From Deltaproteobacteria bacterium (GTDB taxonomy: Bacteria > Myxococcota_A > UBA9160 > UBA4427): DNA of 64,000 nt. This document shows, in pieces, positions 42,835-52,601 of the stretch. The notes beneath the pieces were generated by a model, which searched no databases, had not been told where the DNA came from, and was given only the letters and a program-made list of their open reading frames with translations. The number at the start of each line of letters is the position of its first letter. Positions within the stretch are counted from its first letter, which is position 1. The position numbers were made by a program, and so were the translations under genes. The stretch lies in assembly GCA_002691205.1 (NCBI GenBank), contig NZHD01000116.1:1-64000 (forward strand). Direction: 5' to 3'.

Positions 42835-43680
42835 GTGAAGCACACCTCTCGACATCGACTTGTTCTCCTCTGGCCATTCCTCTGCGGCCTCCTTGCCTCG
42901 CCTCTGATCACTCACTCAGCCAGCGACAAGAGTGAGTTGTCTCAAGCCTATGCTGACTACAAGAAAGCTGTAGAAGCTCAAGACTACGAGACCGCCTTGG
43001 TCTACGCGCGCAAAAGCGACCAAATCGCGCAACGTGAATTGGAAGCAGACAATCTGCAACGTGGGATTCTCGCCTACAACTTGGGTGTGCTTTATTACCG
43101 TCTCGACCGCTACCAAGATTCTCTCGCGCCCTTAGAACGAGCAAGCCAAACCTATCAGGCTCACTACGGCCCTCAAGCGATCGAGATTCTTCCCGCCGTT
43201 CAAAAACTCAGTGCCACTCATGAAGCGCTGAGAAACTGGCCCCAAGCCGAAAAAAGTCATCTTCAAAGCATCCGAATTATCGAAGCCCATCAGGGTCGCC
43301 AAGCTGAAGCCATCGCCACCGTTCTCGCCCAATTAATGAAGATTGCGGAACAGCAGAAAGAATTCAAACGTGAACAAAACTACGGGCGAAGAGCCCTCTT
43401 CATTCTGAATCAAGCCGGAAAGACACGCAGCCTGAACAGTGGGCGTCTCCACGTAGATCTCGTCTCTGCAGAAATGCAACTGGGCGATGCCAACAAAGCC
43501 AACCAACATATGGAATGGGCCATCGAAATATTTGAAGAAAACCTTGATCCTCAAGACCCGCAACTTGGAAAAATTTACAAACTCGCCACTCAAGTCTTTC
43601 AACAAACCGGCCGAGAGCCCAGTGCCCGAAAATACCGCCGAATGGCTCGAGATTTCTCAGAATCGAAGAATTCTGAGTAG
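42835..43680 (+). CDS. Secreted TPR-repeat protein
   Basis: This 281-residue protein begins at GTG 42835 with a signal peptide (KHTSRHRLVLLWPFLCGLLASPLITHSAS). The mature part is almost all helical and contains about five kinesin-light-chain-like TPR units (YETALVYARKSDQIAQRELE, YQDSLAPLERASQTYQAHYG, WPQAEKSHLQSIRIIEAHQG, EFKREQNYGRRALFILNQAG and ANKANQHMEWAIEIFEENLD). It would act as a periplasmic adaptor. It sits 16 bases upstream of an autotransporter in the same direction, which suggests a role in that protein's secretion, folding or partner recruitment. It resembles the lipoprotein at 9885. Confidence 0.75.
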   Translation: MKHTSRHRLVLLWPFLCGLLASPLITHSASDKSELSQAYADYKKAVEAQDYETALVYARKSDQIAQRELEADNLQRGILAYNLGVLYYRLDRYQDSLAPLERASQTYQAHYGPQAIEILPAVQKLSATHEALRNWPQAEKSHLQSIRIIEAHQGRQAEAIATVLAQLMKIAEQQKEFKREQNYGRRALFILNQAGKTRSLNSGRLHVDLVSAEMQLGDANKANQHMEWAIEIFEENLDPQDPQLGKIYKLATQVFQQTGREPSARKYRRMARDFSESKNSE

Positions 43681-43696
43681 AGAACAAGGGAAAAGA

Positions 43697-46600
43697 ATGC
43701 GCTTACAAAGTCCTGCCCTGAATCACAATGCCCTCTTGGGCCTCAGCCTCGCTCTGGCCTCTCTCTTCTTGATTGGAGTCACCTACTCGGCGCGGGCCCA
43801 GACGGAAGAAACATATTCGGTGGATTTGGCCGAGAACAACTCGACGATCCCGAACACCTTTCCCTGGGCGATCGAGCAGGTCAATGCGGGAGCATCGACG
43901 GCTAACACTATTTCCTTCACCAACCTTTTGCTCCAAAACCTTTCGGTGCCAATCACCCAGGCCCTTCCGAGCCTCAGTAACGAAAATGCAGGCCGAACCG
44001 AACTGAACGTGATCCTCAACGCCTCTTCCGCGCCAGAGGGATTCGAGATCTTGGGAGAAGGCGCGGTGGACGATGATTTCAACATACTCGATATTCAAAA
44101 TGCGAATGTCGAAATTGTTGACTTAAAAATTTCAGGTGGCCACTTCAATGTCGCCACCGATTCGGTACTTGAATTCAACGACACCGGAGACCGAGCAGTC
44201 ACTGACATCATCAAGGGCGGCGGAAAACTCATCAAGAGCGGGAGCCAAGTTCTAACACTGGAGGGCCAGAGCGAATATACCGGCGGCACCGAGATCAAGG
44301 GCGGCACCCTTAAAGGAGATCGAAAGGGTCTCGCCGCGACGAGCAGTGCTTTTGTGTTTAATGCCGAGTCTGGCGAATCCGACCGCGGGACTCTTCTCTT
44401 CTCAGATGCAGATAATGCAACCGACTGGACGTGGAACGGTGAAATCTCCGGAGATGGAAACATCCGAAAGGAAGGCGCGAGCACACTTGTGCTCGACGGA
44501 AACGGTTTTGCCCATACAGGTCTCACGTATGTGGACTCAGGAACCCTGAGAAGCACCGTCGCACGACTCGGCGCTGCAAATACAGAACTGGCGAACTCTA
44601 CGCGTCTAGAAATCGATGGCGCCGGCGAGCTAAGCCAAACCATTACGGGCCAAGGCGCGCTCGTTAAAATTGGAGCCGGAGAACTAAAGCTCTCAGGCTC
44701 CCAGAACGCTTTCTCTGGAGGCCTTCTCGTTGAGGAAGGCGCTGTCGAAGGCGATAGCAACACCATCCCAGGCGATATCGTGTTCGGAACTGGAGGCGTG
44801 AATGATCTTCAAGTGATCTTCGAACAAAATTTTTCAGGAGAACACTCAGGAAGCATCACGGGCAACGGCAACCTCTTTAAGAGAGGCTCGGGAACCCTGA
44901 CACTCAATGGAGCGGTGGGCGCCGACGTGAATACAAATCTTGATACCGGCCAGTTGACCATACGCTCCAGCAGTTTTGCAAGTTCAATTTCTTCATCGCT
45001 TAACACCACTATCGAGCTGAATCCCATTGAGGCCAACAGCACTTTCTCTGGAGCGATCTCGGGCGGGGCAAGTGTTCTCAAATCGGGTACGGGCTCAATC
45101 ACGCTGACGGGAACCCAAAGCTATGCTGGAGTCACCGAGGTTTCCTCTGGCATTATGGTGATCCAAAATTCTCTTTCAGCCACATCGGGGACGACCATCA
45201 ACGAAGGGGGCACCCTTGAAGTCAACAGCGCCAGCGATGGCCAAGAAATTTTTCTAAACGGAGCCCTCAACGCTTTAGGCACCCTATCCGTCACGAGCGC
45301 AAACGATTCACTGAGGACCGGGGATGGCCTGGCGTTCGGCGACGGATCAACGCTCGAGGTGGTATACACCGGACGTGAAGTGGGCTCTACGCCCATCATC
45401 AGTAACAGCGCCGTTACGGGAACTCTCATCAATATGTTCCCCGATGCGGACAGCGGCTGCAACGACTGTGTGCTGCTTGAATCCAACGTCTCCATTGATC
45501 CAGATGTCATCTCAAATAAAGATAATTGGGGCCGGACAGGAGCCACTCTCAAAGTAGAACAGGTTCAAATACTCGATAGCAAGAAGATCACTTTCGACTT
45601 GGTTCAGGACGCGTCGGCGATTGGCCAAGCGGCCAAAACCCAAAATCAGATCAGCACCGCCCCTAGCCTTGAATACCTCTACGAAGAAGGCAGCAAGGAG
45701 GAAGGCCCCGCAACCCGCGTTTACAATATCGTAAACGGCCTTTTGCCCAGCGAATACCCAAGCGCTTTGGACGAAATGGCCGGCGAATCGCTGGCTGCCT
45801 TCGCCAACGCCAGAGAGGGGAACGCACAACAATTCTCACATGCCCTCTGGCAGCGTTTTAGATCGAGCGAATACACCCCCGGCTGGTACGATTTCAAAAG
45901 AGACGAAAGCTCTGACCCCACGCCTCCGGTCTCCGCTTCTGGCTCTTCTTCAAAGGCGACCGCTTCACCGCGATATGCCGGCTGGGCTCAACCCTTCGGT
46001 GTTTTCGCTAAGAACGATGGGCGCGACCGCGCCTCAAATATAAAATCGAGAGCGTACGGAATCATCGGAGGCGTCGACTACGCTCTCCCGGGTTCGCTGG
46101 GACTCAAGGTAGGAGGGGCTCTGGGCTACACCCGCTACTCGGTTTTCTCCGAGAGCCTGAGCGACATGCAAGGCCAGGCCAACACGTACCAACTCGCGCT
46201 CTATGGTGCGTGGCAAAGTCGCCGCTTTCACGTCGGCATCTCTGGGCGGTACGGCTACACCAATATGCGCAGCGAACGCAAACTCTCTCTTTTTGATGGT
46301 GTCACCGCGGACGCTCGATTCTCAGGCCAAGAAGGCGGGGCCATGATTGAAATCGGAGCCACTCTCGGAGACCCGACCTTCTTTACCGTTCGCCCCCTGG
46401 CCTCCTTCCGGTATGATCGTTTTACCCAGGGGAGCTTTCGCGAAACGGGAGCCGGCGCTCTTTCGCTGGAAGTGGCGAGCCAAGACTACACTTCGCTCCT
46501 CACGACACTTGGCGCTCGCATCGCCAAACTCTATACCCTGAATGAGGGCTTTGGGATTGAGCCTGAAATCCGCCTGGGCTGGACCTATCAGGCGGGCGAC

Positions 46601-46816
46601 AAGCGTCGCCCCATTACAGCCACCACCTATACGGTCGCGGGCTCTCCCACCTTCACCACCTACGGGGCCGAAGCCGACCGAAATGCGATCTGGGTGGGGG
46701 CCGGCTACGTGATGCGAACCAGCGAGAACGTGCGCGTGGGCCTCAACTATGACGCCTACATTGGAAAGTATTACACCCAGCAAGTAGTCAATGCTGAGCT
46801 TCAGATTCTCTGGTGA
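43697..46816 (+). CDS. Autotransporter with PATR-type passenger
   Basis: This protein has 1039 residues. A signal peptide (MRLQSPALNH then LLGLSLALASLFLIGVTYSARAQ) precedes a passenger in which five copies of the autotransporter-associated strand repeat are clear: GGGKLIKSGSQVLTLEG, GDGNIRKEGASTLVLDG, GQGALVKIGAGELKLSG, GNGNLFKRGSGTLTLNG and GGASVLKSGTGSITLTG. Each is followed by a GGTxIxxGTL-like element. The barrel starts near residue 770 (YAGWAQPFGVFA) and ends in LQILW. A CNDC motif lies in the passenger. ATG 43697 is preferred because AAGGGAAAAG precedes it. The gene follows the TPR protein by 16 bases. Confidence 0.9.
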   Translation: MRLQSPALNHNALLGLSLALASLFLIGVTYSARAQTEETYSVDLAENNSTIPNTFPWAIEQVNAGASTANTISFTNLLLQNLSVPITQALPSLSNENAGRTELNVILNASSAPEGFEILGEGAVDDDFNILDIQNANVEIVDLKISGGHFNVATDSVLEFNDTGDRAVTDIIKGGGKLIKSGSQVLTLEGQSEYTGGTEIKGGTLKGDRKGLAATSSAFVFNAESGESDRGTLLFSDADNATDWTWNGEISGDGNIRKEGASTLVLDGNGFAHTGLTYVDSGTLRSTVARLGAANTELANSTRLEIDGAGELSQTITGQGALVKIGAGELKLSGSQNAFSGGLLVEEGAVEGDSNTIPGDIVFGTGGVNDLQVIFEQNFSGEHSGSITGNGNLFKRGSGTLTLNGAVGADVNTNLDTGQLTIRSSSFASSISSSLNTTIELNPIEANSTFSGAISGGASVLKSGTGSITLTGTQSYAGVTEVSSGIMVIQNSLSATSGTTINEGGTLEVNSASDGQEIFLNGALNALGTLSVTSANDSLRTGDGLAFGDGSTLEVVYTGREVGSTPIISNSAVTGTLINMFPDADSGCNDCVLLESNVSIDPDVISNKDNWGRTGATLKVEQVQILDSKKITFDLVQDASAIGQAAKTQNQISTAPSLEYLYEEGSKEEGPATRVYNIVNGLLPSEYPSALDEMAGESLAAFANAREGNAQQFSHALWQRFRSSEYTPGWYDFKRDESSDPTPPVSASGSSSKATASPRYAGWAQPFGVFAKNDGRDRASNIKSRAYGIIGGVDYALPGSLGLKVGGALGYTRYSVFSESLSDMQGQANTYQLALYGAWQSRRFHVGISGRYGYTNMRSERKLSLFDGVTADARFSGQEGGAMIEIGATLGDPTFFTVRPLASFRYDRFTQGSFRETGAGALSLEVASQDYTSLLTTLGARIAKLYTLNEGFGIEPEIRLGWTYQAGDKRRPITATTYTVAGSPTFTTYGAEADRNAIWVGAGYVMRTSENVRVGLNYDAYIGKYYTQQVVNAELQILW

Positions 46817-46856
46817 CGCGAACAAATTGGCCGTTGGGAGAGGATCTCTCGAATAT

Positions 46857-48062
46857 CTAACCAAGAACACCCTTCTCTCGAAGACTCTTGATCTGCTCCC
46901 CGCTCAGGCCGATTTCGCCGAGAATAGCCTCTGAATCCTGACCGGCTTCAGGGGCCATATTGCGGTGCTCGATGGGCGTGCCGTGAAAATCAACGGGCGT
47001 CGCTGGAAGAATCGTCGTGCCCTCTCCGTCAGGGATCTCCACAAATCCACCGGCCGCATGGGCCTGCTCGTCTTGGATCACATCCGCAATCGTTTGCACC
47101 GGAGACCAAAACATCTCGGGCTCCGCTTCAAAGATAGGCGTCCACTCGGCCAAAGTTTTTGTGGCAAAGATTTCATCGAGCAGTGCAATTAAAGTCGAAG
47201 CATTCTGTTGGCGGCTCTGAATACTGCTAAACCGCTCGTCTTCAACCCACTCGGGATGACCCACGAGACGCGCCAACGGCGGCCAATGCCGATCCGCTTC
47301 GAGGCCCACAATCCAAAACCAGTTCCCCTCGCTATCCTGGTAGGAATTGATACATGGGTTGCCCATGGCCTTTCGATTAGCCACTTGGACGTCGACTCCG
47401 TACCTAAGCGTCAAGGCCATATCGAAGCTCATGGTATACATCCCTTCTCGCAACAGCGAAGTCGATACTAACTGACCCGAGCCGGTTTTTTCACGCGCAA
47501 AGAGCGCAGCCGAGATCGAACCCGCAGCAGCCAGCCCAGTGTTGTGATCGCCCATTCCACCTCGTTGAAACGGCGGTTGTCCGTCGGGTTGTGTGAGGGA
47601 AGCCGCAACCCCCGAACGCGCCCAAAAAGCCGCGATGTCATAGGCGGCTCGGTTGGCGTCGGGCCCCTCTCTTCCGTAGCCCGTGATCTCGGAATAGATC
47701 AAGCGAGGGAACCGCTTGCAAAGTGACTCGGGGTCGAGCCCTAGGCGACTTAGAGCCTGTCGGCGAATGTTGGTGACAAAGACATCGGCTTTTTCAAACA
47801 GTGCGTCGGCAATCTCTCGTCCTTCAGCCGACGTTAAATCTAAAACCAAGCTGCGCTTGTTCCGATTATCCATCTCAAACGGGGGATTGAAAGGCAAATC
47901 CGCACCCAACATCTTGCTGAAACTCCGAGCCGGATCGCCCAGACCCGGCGGTTCCACCTTCACCACATCGGCTCCCCAGTCAGCAAGAATGCAACCGGCC
48001 GCCGGGCCCGCAACCCAGACGCCCAACTCAATCACCCGCACACCCTCCATGGGACCCGCCAT
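46857..48062 (-). CDS. CaiB/BaiF-type CoA-transferase
   Basis: This 401-residue protein is a single-domain family III CoA-transferase. It starts MEGVRVIELGVWVAGPAAGCILADWGADVVKVE and has the family segments IYSEITGYGREGP, FWARSGVAASLTQPDG and FQRGGMGDHNTGLAAAGSISAAL, the last with a conserved Asp-His. It moves CoA between carboxylates, a reaction often used for racemisation or catabolism of branched or aromatic acids. It is last in a minus-strand operon of small protein, acyl-CoA ligase and crotonase. Convergent with the autotransporter. Confidence 0.88.
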   Translation of the reverse strand: MAGPMEGVRVIELGVWVAGPAAGCILADWGADVVKVEPPGLGDPARSFSKMLGADLPFNPPFEMDNRNKRSLVLDLTSAEGREIADALFEKADVFVTNIRRQALSRLGLDPESLCKRFPRLIYSEITGYGREGPDANRAAYDIAAFWARSGVAASLTQPDGQPPFQRGGMGDHNTGLAAAGSISAALFAREKTGSGQLVSTSLLREGMYTMSFDMALTLRYGVDVQVANRKAMGNPCINSYQDSEGNWFWIVGLEADRHWPPLARLVGHPEWVEDERFSSIQSRQQNASTLIALLDEIFATKTLAEWTPIFEAEPEMFWSPVQTIADVIQDEQAHAAGGFVEIPDGEGTTILPATPVDFHGTPIEHRNMAPEAGQDSEAILGEIGLSGEQIKSLREKGVLG

Positions 48063-48126
48063 TGCCTGACTCCTTTATTCAATACTTTAAAAAAGAGATA
48101 TGCCCTGCCTTACGGTTCGACGGAGA

Positions 48127-49185
48127 CTAGCGTTCCGAATCCCAATCGCCCGGAGAAAGGATTCTATCCACTAAGCCCCATTCGGCAGCGGTATGGACGT
48201 CGATCCGTTCCCCAGTCAAAGCCAGCCAAGCCGTCCTTTGTCGGCCGATGCGCCGAGGCAGGCTGACTGTCCCACCCGCTCCCGGGACCAGCCCCATTTT
48301 GATTTCAGGCAACTGAAAAAAACTATCCTCTCGCGCAGCGACTTCATGAACGAAGGATGGCAGTTCGACGCCCGCGCCAATACAAGCACCGTGAACTTTA
48401 GCGCGCGTACGTGAGGCTAGAGCATCAAGCATTCGGGCTACGTTTCGCGTGCTGCGCACCGCATGGGCGGTAGCCGGATCCGGCAAGCTTCCAAATTCAG
48501 ACAAATCTCCGCCGCTGCAAAAAGAAGTCCCTTCTCCGCTTAGCACAATCTCCTGAATTTCCGGATCCGAAAGCGCCAGCTGCAGCCCTTCCGCCAAGCC
48601 ATCTCTCATGCCGACTCCAAAGGCATTTCGACGAGCTGGGCGATTCAGCTTGAGGCACAACTTCGATGGCCCTCGATCCATCAGAACGGCGGGCTGCGGT
48701 GAGTCAAAAACCTCTTGAGGTGAACGGTCCATCAGCCAGGCTTGAAATTCGGGGCCACTTTGAAGCACAGAATAGACCCATGACTCGGCCACGAGTCCCG
48801 AAGGCACGTCGAGTTGGCCGCTCTGCCGTAAGAGTTGCACCAAAGCAAGGCTAGCTATAGGGTGACGACGAATCCGTTCACACAGTGTACGGACACCACT
48901 GAGGCCGTCCAGGACCACATCAAACGCCGGAAGCAAAGCAGTCGCGACCGGCGACAAGGACGCATTCGAAATCGCAATCGTAGGGCAAGCTAGTTGGGAC
49001 AAGGCTCGCGCCAAGGCTCTCTGCGAACCCCCCTCTATCGAGATTCCAGATTCCGTGGGCAAATCAACGACAAGAACACCCTCTCCCTCGAGAACGGAAA
49101 AACCTTCGGCCCCATATGGAGACGCCAAACGATCCATAGTCTCACGAAGGGAAAGGATCGTCGGCCCTCCTTGAAAATCGGTCAC
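48127..49185 (-). CDS. Enoyl-CoA hydratase family protein with degenerate N-terminal crotonase half
   Basis: This is a 352-residue protein. Residues 160-352 are a crotonase domain with the oxyanion-hole segment SFCSGGDLSEF, catalytic-type glutamates Glu274 (GAGVELPSF) and Glu294 (QLPEIKMG) and the PGAGGTVSLPRRIG tail. These glutamates support hydratase activity. Residues 1-150 also look crotonase-derived: LACPTIAISNASLSPVATALLPAFDVVLD aligns with the CPTIAAVDG region, and IRRHPIASLALVQLLR with the C-terminal helix, but no active-site residues remain. The N-terminal half may serve in oligomerisation. It overlaps the ligase gene upstream by four bases. Confidence 0.78.
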   Translation of the reverse strand: MTDFQGGPTILSLRETMDRLASPYGAEGFSVLEGEGVLVVDLPTESGISIEGGSQRALARALSQLACPTIAISNASLSPVATALLPAFDVVLDGLSGVRTLCERIRRHPIASLALVQLLRQSGQLDVPSGLVAESWVYSVLQSGPEFQAWLMDRSPQEVFDSPQPAVLMDRGPSKLCLKLNRPARRNAFGVGMRDGLAEGLQLALSDPEIQEIVLSGEGTSFCSGGDLSEFGSLPDPATAHAVRSTRNVARMLDALASRTRAKVHGACIGAGVELPSFVHEVAAREDSFFQLPEIKMGLVPGAGGTVSLPRRIGRQRTAWLALTGERIDVHTAAEWGLVDRILSPGDWDSER

Positions 49186-50693
49186 CCCCCCATCAACCCT
49201 GAACGAACTTTGCGCCGCAGCAGTTTCCCCGTCTCGTTGTAGGGAAGCTCATCCCAAAAAGCAATCTCTTCTGGCGTGCGCGAAGAACGGAGCCGTTCTT
49301 TGACAAAGTCTTGAAGTTCCGGCCCCTCCACCCCGGCGTTAGCCTTCAATACAACCACTGCAGAGACCTTCTCTCCCCATTGTTCATCAGGAAGGCCAAC
49401 CACCGCCGCATCGGCGACGGCCGCGTGTTGAAGAAGCACGTCTTCAATCTCGCCGGGCGACATATTCTCGCCGCCTCTTACAATGATGTCGTCAATCCGA
49501 CCTTCGATGAAGAGGTATCCCTCTTCATCCATTGAGCCTCCATCACGGGTTGGAAAAAAACCGTCGTCCAATAACTGGGTCCCTTTGCCGAGATACTCGC
49601 CCGAGACCTGCTCACCCCGAACATAGATCTCACCTCGTTCATTAGCGCTGACCGCGTTCCCCTCTTCGTCACGGATTTCCACCTCAAGCAAAGGCAGTGG
49701 CTGCCCCACAGAAGTCAGACGTCGGCGCACTTTTGGATCATCGCTTGCCACGGCGGCACGGTGATCATCAGGACCTAAAATTGAAATCGTGGAACTCGTT
49801 TCAGTGAGGCCGTATGCATTAGCAAAATTGGTTTCTGGAAAAAGCTCAAGAGCTCTTTCGATCACCGCCTGAGGCATCTTGCCGCCGCCGTAGGAGAGCG
49901 CTTTCAAGTGAGGCAAATCGGCATCCTCCGCCCCCTCAAGCGCCTCAATGATCCGTGCCAACATCGTAGGCACCACCATGGCGTGAGTAATCTTCTCTTT
50001 GCGTGCCAACTCAAGCCAACGCTCTGCTGTGAAGTTCGGAAGTTGCACGACGCGGCGGCCTGAATACACCGAGCTAGCCACAGAAGCCATTCCGGCAATG
50101 TGATAGGGCGGAACACAAACCAGAGAGGCATCGTCTTCATCCGATGACATAAACTCCACCGAGCCCAGGATGTAGCTCACTAGATGCTTGTGACGAATCA
50201 CGGCGGCCTTAGGCGGCCCTGTGGTTCCGCTGGTAAAGAGGAGGATGGCAATCTCCTCGGGGTCCATTGACCATTCCTGAGGGAGAGACTCCGAAGCTCC
50301 GTCTCGTGCGGCCTTCAAGAAAGCCTCTCGACCCACAATACGAGCATTCTGCTCCTCCAGCGACGACAGCGATTCCAATCGCTCTTCTCCAGCCACCAGC
50401 TGACAAGGCGAGATTTGGCCCAAAAGCGAATCCAGCTCGCTTCGAGTCAGCCGGTAGTTCAAAGGCACAAAAGGCTTACCCGCCCAAGCCGCTGCAAACA
50501 CACCCAACGGAATAGAGAGCGAAGACTCATCCAAAAAGGCCAGATGCTCGGCCCCACTCTCCATTAAAGTATGAGCAGCTCTCCCCGCACTTTCAAAGAG
50601 TTCAGCATAGGTGAGACGATCATCGCCATTCACGTACGCCACGCGGTCGCCCATGCTGCCAGCGGCCATTTCGAGCAACATCATCAAGTTCAT
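49182..50693 (-). CDS. Acyl-CoA ligase (AMP-forming)
   Basis: This 503-residue ANL-superfamily enzyme has LLFTSGTTGPPKAAVIRH (phosphate loop; the second Lys of the canonical PKG is followed by Ala, not Gly), the NAYGLTETSSTISILG motif, a DEEGYLFIEGRIDDIIVRGGENMSPGEIED segment and the final catalytic Lys in NETGKLLRRK. The substrate is unknown. ATG 50693 is chosen because CGGAG lies 7 bases upstream, whereas the in-frame ATG at 50738 would overlap the upstream small gene. It is joined to the crotonase gene by a 4-base overlap, giving a likely activation-hydration pathway. Confidence 0.86.
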   Translation of the reverse strand: MNLMMLLEMAAGSMGDRVAYVNGDDRLTYAELFESAGRAAHTLMESGAEHLAFLDESSLSIPLGVFAAAWAGKPFVPLNYRLTRSELDSLLGQISPCQLVAGEERLESLSSLEEQNARIVGREAFLKAARDGASESLPQEWSMDPEEIAILLFTSGTTGPPKAAVIRHKHLVSYILGSVEFMSSDEDDASLVCVPPYHIAGMASVASSVYSGRRVVQLPNFTAERWLELARKEKITHAMVVPTMLARIIEALEGAEDADLPHLKALSYGGGKMPQAVIERALELFPETNFANAYGLTETSSTISILGPDDHRAAVASDDPKVRRRLTSVGQPLPLLEVEIRDEEGNAVSANERGEIYVRGEQVSGEYLGKGTQLLDDGFFPTRDGGSMDEEGYLFIEGRIDDIIVRGGENMSPGEIEDVLLQHAAVADAAVVGLPDEQWGEKVSAVVVLKANAGVEGPELQDFVKERLRSSRTPEEIAFWDELPYNETGKLLRRKVRSGLMGG

Positions 50694-50709
50694 ATCAAAC
50701 TCCGGAGAT

Positions 50710-51021
50710 TCAGTCGGAAGAAGGCAACGGTTTCGCACCCTTGATGGTCAATGTCGTTCCGCCGACCGCCAAAGATCCCTCGCCGGGCTTGGTGCAAAGC
50801 ACCTCAAGATCGCCCGCTTCATTCGTGTAACGCTTTCCGATTTGAGTGCCCTCTTTGGCGTCGTCGGCCACGGATCCCCCAGCCGGCGCATCCGCGCCCA
50901 ACTCAATCACGGCGGCTCCCCCACACGTCAACTCCACCTCGTCCTTCGGAGCGGCCACAACCATAATCTCCGTGCTGCAAACTGCACTCTTGAGTCGCGT
51001 GCCTGCTTTTAAAATCGCCAT
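50710..51021 (-). CDS. Small beta-rich protein of unknown function linked to an acyl-CoA ligase
   Basis: This is a 103-residue protein with an N-terminal strand motif MAILKAGTRLKSAVCSTEIM, VELTCGG, and a second half with IGKRYTNEAGDLEVLCTKPG and SLAVGGTTLTIKG. Three cysteines (15, 33, 75) could bind metal or form a disulfide. No signal or membrane segment is visible. I recall related small proteins beside acyl-CoA ligases elsewhere, but not a family name. GAAGGAGAC lies before ATG 51021. It is the first gene of the operon, 16 bases before the ligase, and may be an accessory factor. Confidence 0.68.
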   Translation of the reverse strand: MAILKAGTRLKSAVCSTEIMVVAAPKDEVELTCGGAAVIELGADAPAGGSVADDAKEGTQIGKRYTNEAGDLEVLCTKPGEGSLAVGGTTLTIKGAKPLPSSD

Positions 51022-51173
51022 TTAATTCTGTCTCCTTCAATTGAAGAGGGGCCTAACTTGGCCACCTCACCGCCGAGCCGTTTCTTGTTGATCACAAAAT
51101 TCCAGAACCGCCTAAAATAGCGCCCCCAGAGACGGATGTTAGCCTTTAAAAGAACTATGGAGCCCACACCGAT

Positions 51174-52601
51174 ATGACTTCTTTGCTCATCCAAGATGCG
51201 GAAATACAAGGGGAAATTTCCCAGGTTCGCCTCCGCTCAGGGAAAATTACCGCCATCGGTCCTGATTTGGAGCCAGACCCGAGCGAATCAGTGATGCACG
51301 CCCGGGGCGGCGCCCTTCTCCCCGGCTTACAGGATCATCACATTCATCTGCTCGCTCTGGCCGCCGCCACCGAATCGGTCCCCTGCGGCCCCCCTCAAAT
51401 CAACGACCAAGAAGCTCTCAAACGCGCCCTCAAGGAGCATGCGTCCAACCTACAGCCAGCCCAATGGCTGCGTGGCGTAGGCTATCACGAGAGCGTAAAC
51501 GGGGAACTCGACCGAAATCGCTTGGATGCTCTCATCGACTCCCACCCCGTGCGAATCCAACATCGAAGTGGGGCCCTGTGGATTCTCAATAGCCGGGCGC
51601 TTGCAGAAATTACGCCCGCATCGGGGATCTTCCCGGACGGAGCCGAAAAAGATGAGCAAGGCCGGCTCACGGGCCGCCTCTATCGCGCAGACGCGTGGCT
51701 GCGTTCTCAACTGGGACCTCGGTCGCTTCCCCCGCTCTCAGAGGTTGGACAAAAACTGGCCTCTTTCGGGGTCACTGGCGTCTGTGACGCGACGCCGGCC
51801 AACGGCCAAAGCGAGCTCGAAGCATTCGCGCGAGCACGCGCTTCGGGGGCTCTGCCCCAGAACCTCTTACTCATGGGGCACACCGAACTGCCGGCCTCTC
51901 CTTATCCAGGGATTGAGCGGGGAGCTGTGAAATACATGCTCGATGAAAACGCATTGCCCGCCGAAGACGACCTCATAGCTCAAATCAAGGATGCACACGG
52001 TCAGGGTCGAGGCATGGCCTTCCATTGTGTGACCCGCACGGAATTGGTCATTGCTTTAAATGCTCTCGAGCGCGCCGGCGCCACGGCCTGGGACCGTATC
52101 GAACATGCGAGCATCACTCCGCCAGACCTCCTCGACTGGCTTGCCCGCCTACCCATCGCGGTCGTTACGCAACCCAACTTTATTTTTGAGCGAGGCGACG
52201 CCTATACGGTCTCCGTAGAATCTCGAGATCAGCCCTGGCTTTACCGCTGTGCCGGGTTCCTGCACGCCGGCGTCCCACTCGCCGGTGGGACGGACGCTCC
52301 TTTTGGAGAGCCGAACCCCTGGGCCGCCATGCAGGCCGCGGTGGAACGACGCTCAGCCAGCGGTACGTTACTTTCACTCGAAGAAGCCTTGAGCCCTGAA
52401 GCGGCTCTTCGTCTTTTCCAGTCTCCTCTAGGGTCTCCCGGTCGGAAATCCAACTCAATCCAAGTCGGTCAACCCGCCGATCTGTTGCTCCTCAAGGTTC
52501 CCTGGTCCCGTGCTCGGGACCGGCTCGACGCAGCCGATCTTCAAGCCACATGGGTTGACGGCCAGCAGATCTGGAACGACGGAGAAGAACTCGGCCAGTG
52601 A
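51174..52601 (+). CDS. YtcJ-like metal-dependent amidohydrolase
   Basis: This 475-residue protein has the amidohydrolase-3 layout. An N-terminal beta sandwich is followed by the metal motif LPGLQDHHIHLLAL (about 57-65), the QHRSGALWILNS segment, a later histidine in AFHCVT, a further in IEHASI, and the final aspartate in GGTDAPFGEPNPWAAMQ. The C-terminal strand includes IQVGQPADLLLL. Enzymes of this family hydrolyse amides, cyclic imides or formamides, and specificity cannot be read from motifs. It is divergent from the acyl-CoA operon. No signal peptide is visible. Confidence 0.83.
   Translation: MTSLLIQDAEIQGEISQVRLRSGKITAIGPDLEPDPSESVMHARGGALLPGLQDHHIHLLALAAATESVPCGPPQINDQEALKRALKEHASNLQPAQWLRGVGYHESVNGELDRNRLDALIDSHPVRIQHRSGALWILNSRALAEITPASGIFPDGAEKDEQGRLTGRLYRADAWLRSQLGPRSLPPLSEVGQKLASFGVTGVCDATPANGQSELEAFARARASGALPQNLLLMGHTELPASPYPGIERGAVKYMLDENALPAEDDLIAQIKDAHGQGRGMAFHCVTRTELVIALNALERAGATAWDRIEHASITPPDLLDWLARLPIAVVTQPNFIFERGDAYTVSVESRDQPWLYRCAGFLHAGVPLAGGTDAPFGEPNPWAAMQAAVERRSASGTLLSLEEALSPEAALRLFQSPLGSPGRKSNSIQVGQPADLLLLKVPWSRARDRLDAADLQATWVDGQQIWNDGEELGQ

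Noticed and set aside
46838-46850. Short GAGAG-GAT-CTCTC hairpin between the second autotransporter and CoA-transferase
   Set aside because: A five-base stem with a three-base loop is likely by chance and has no U-tract.
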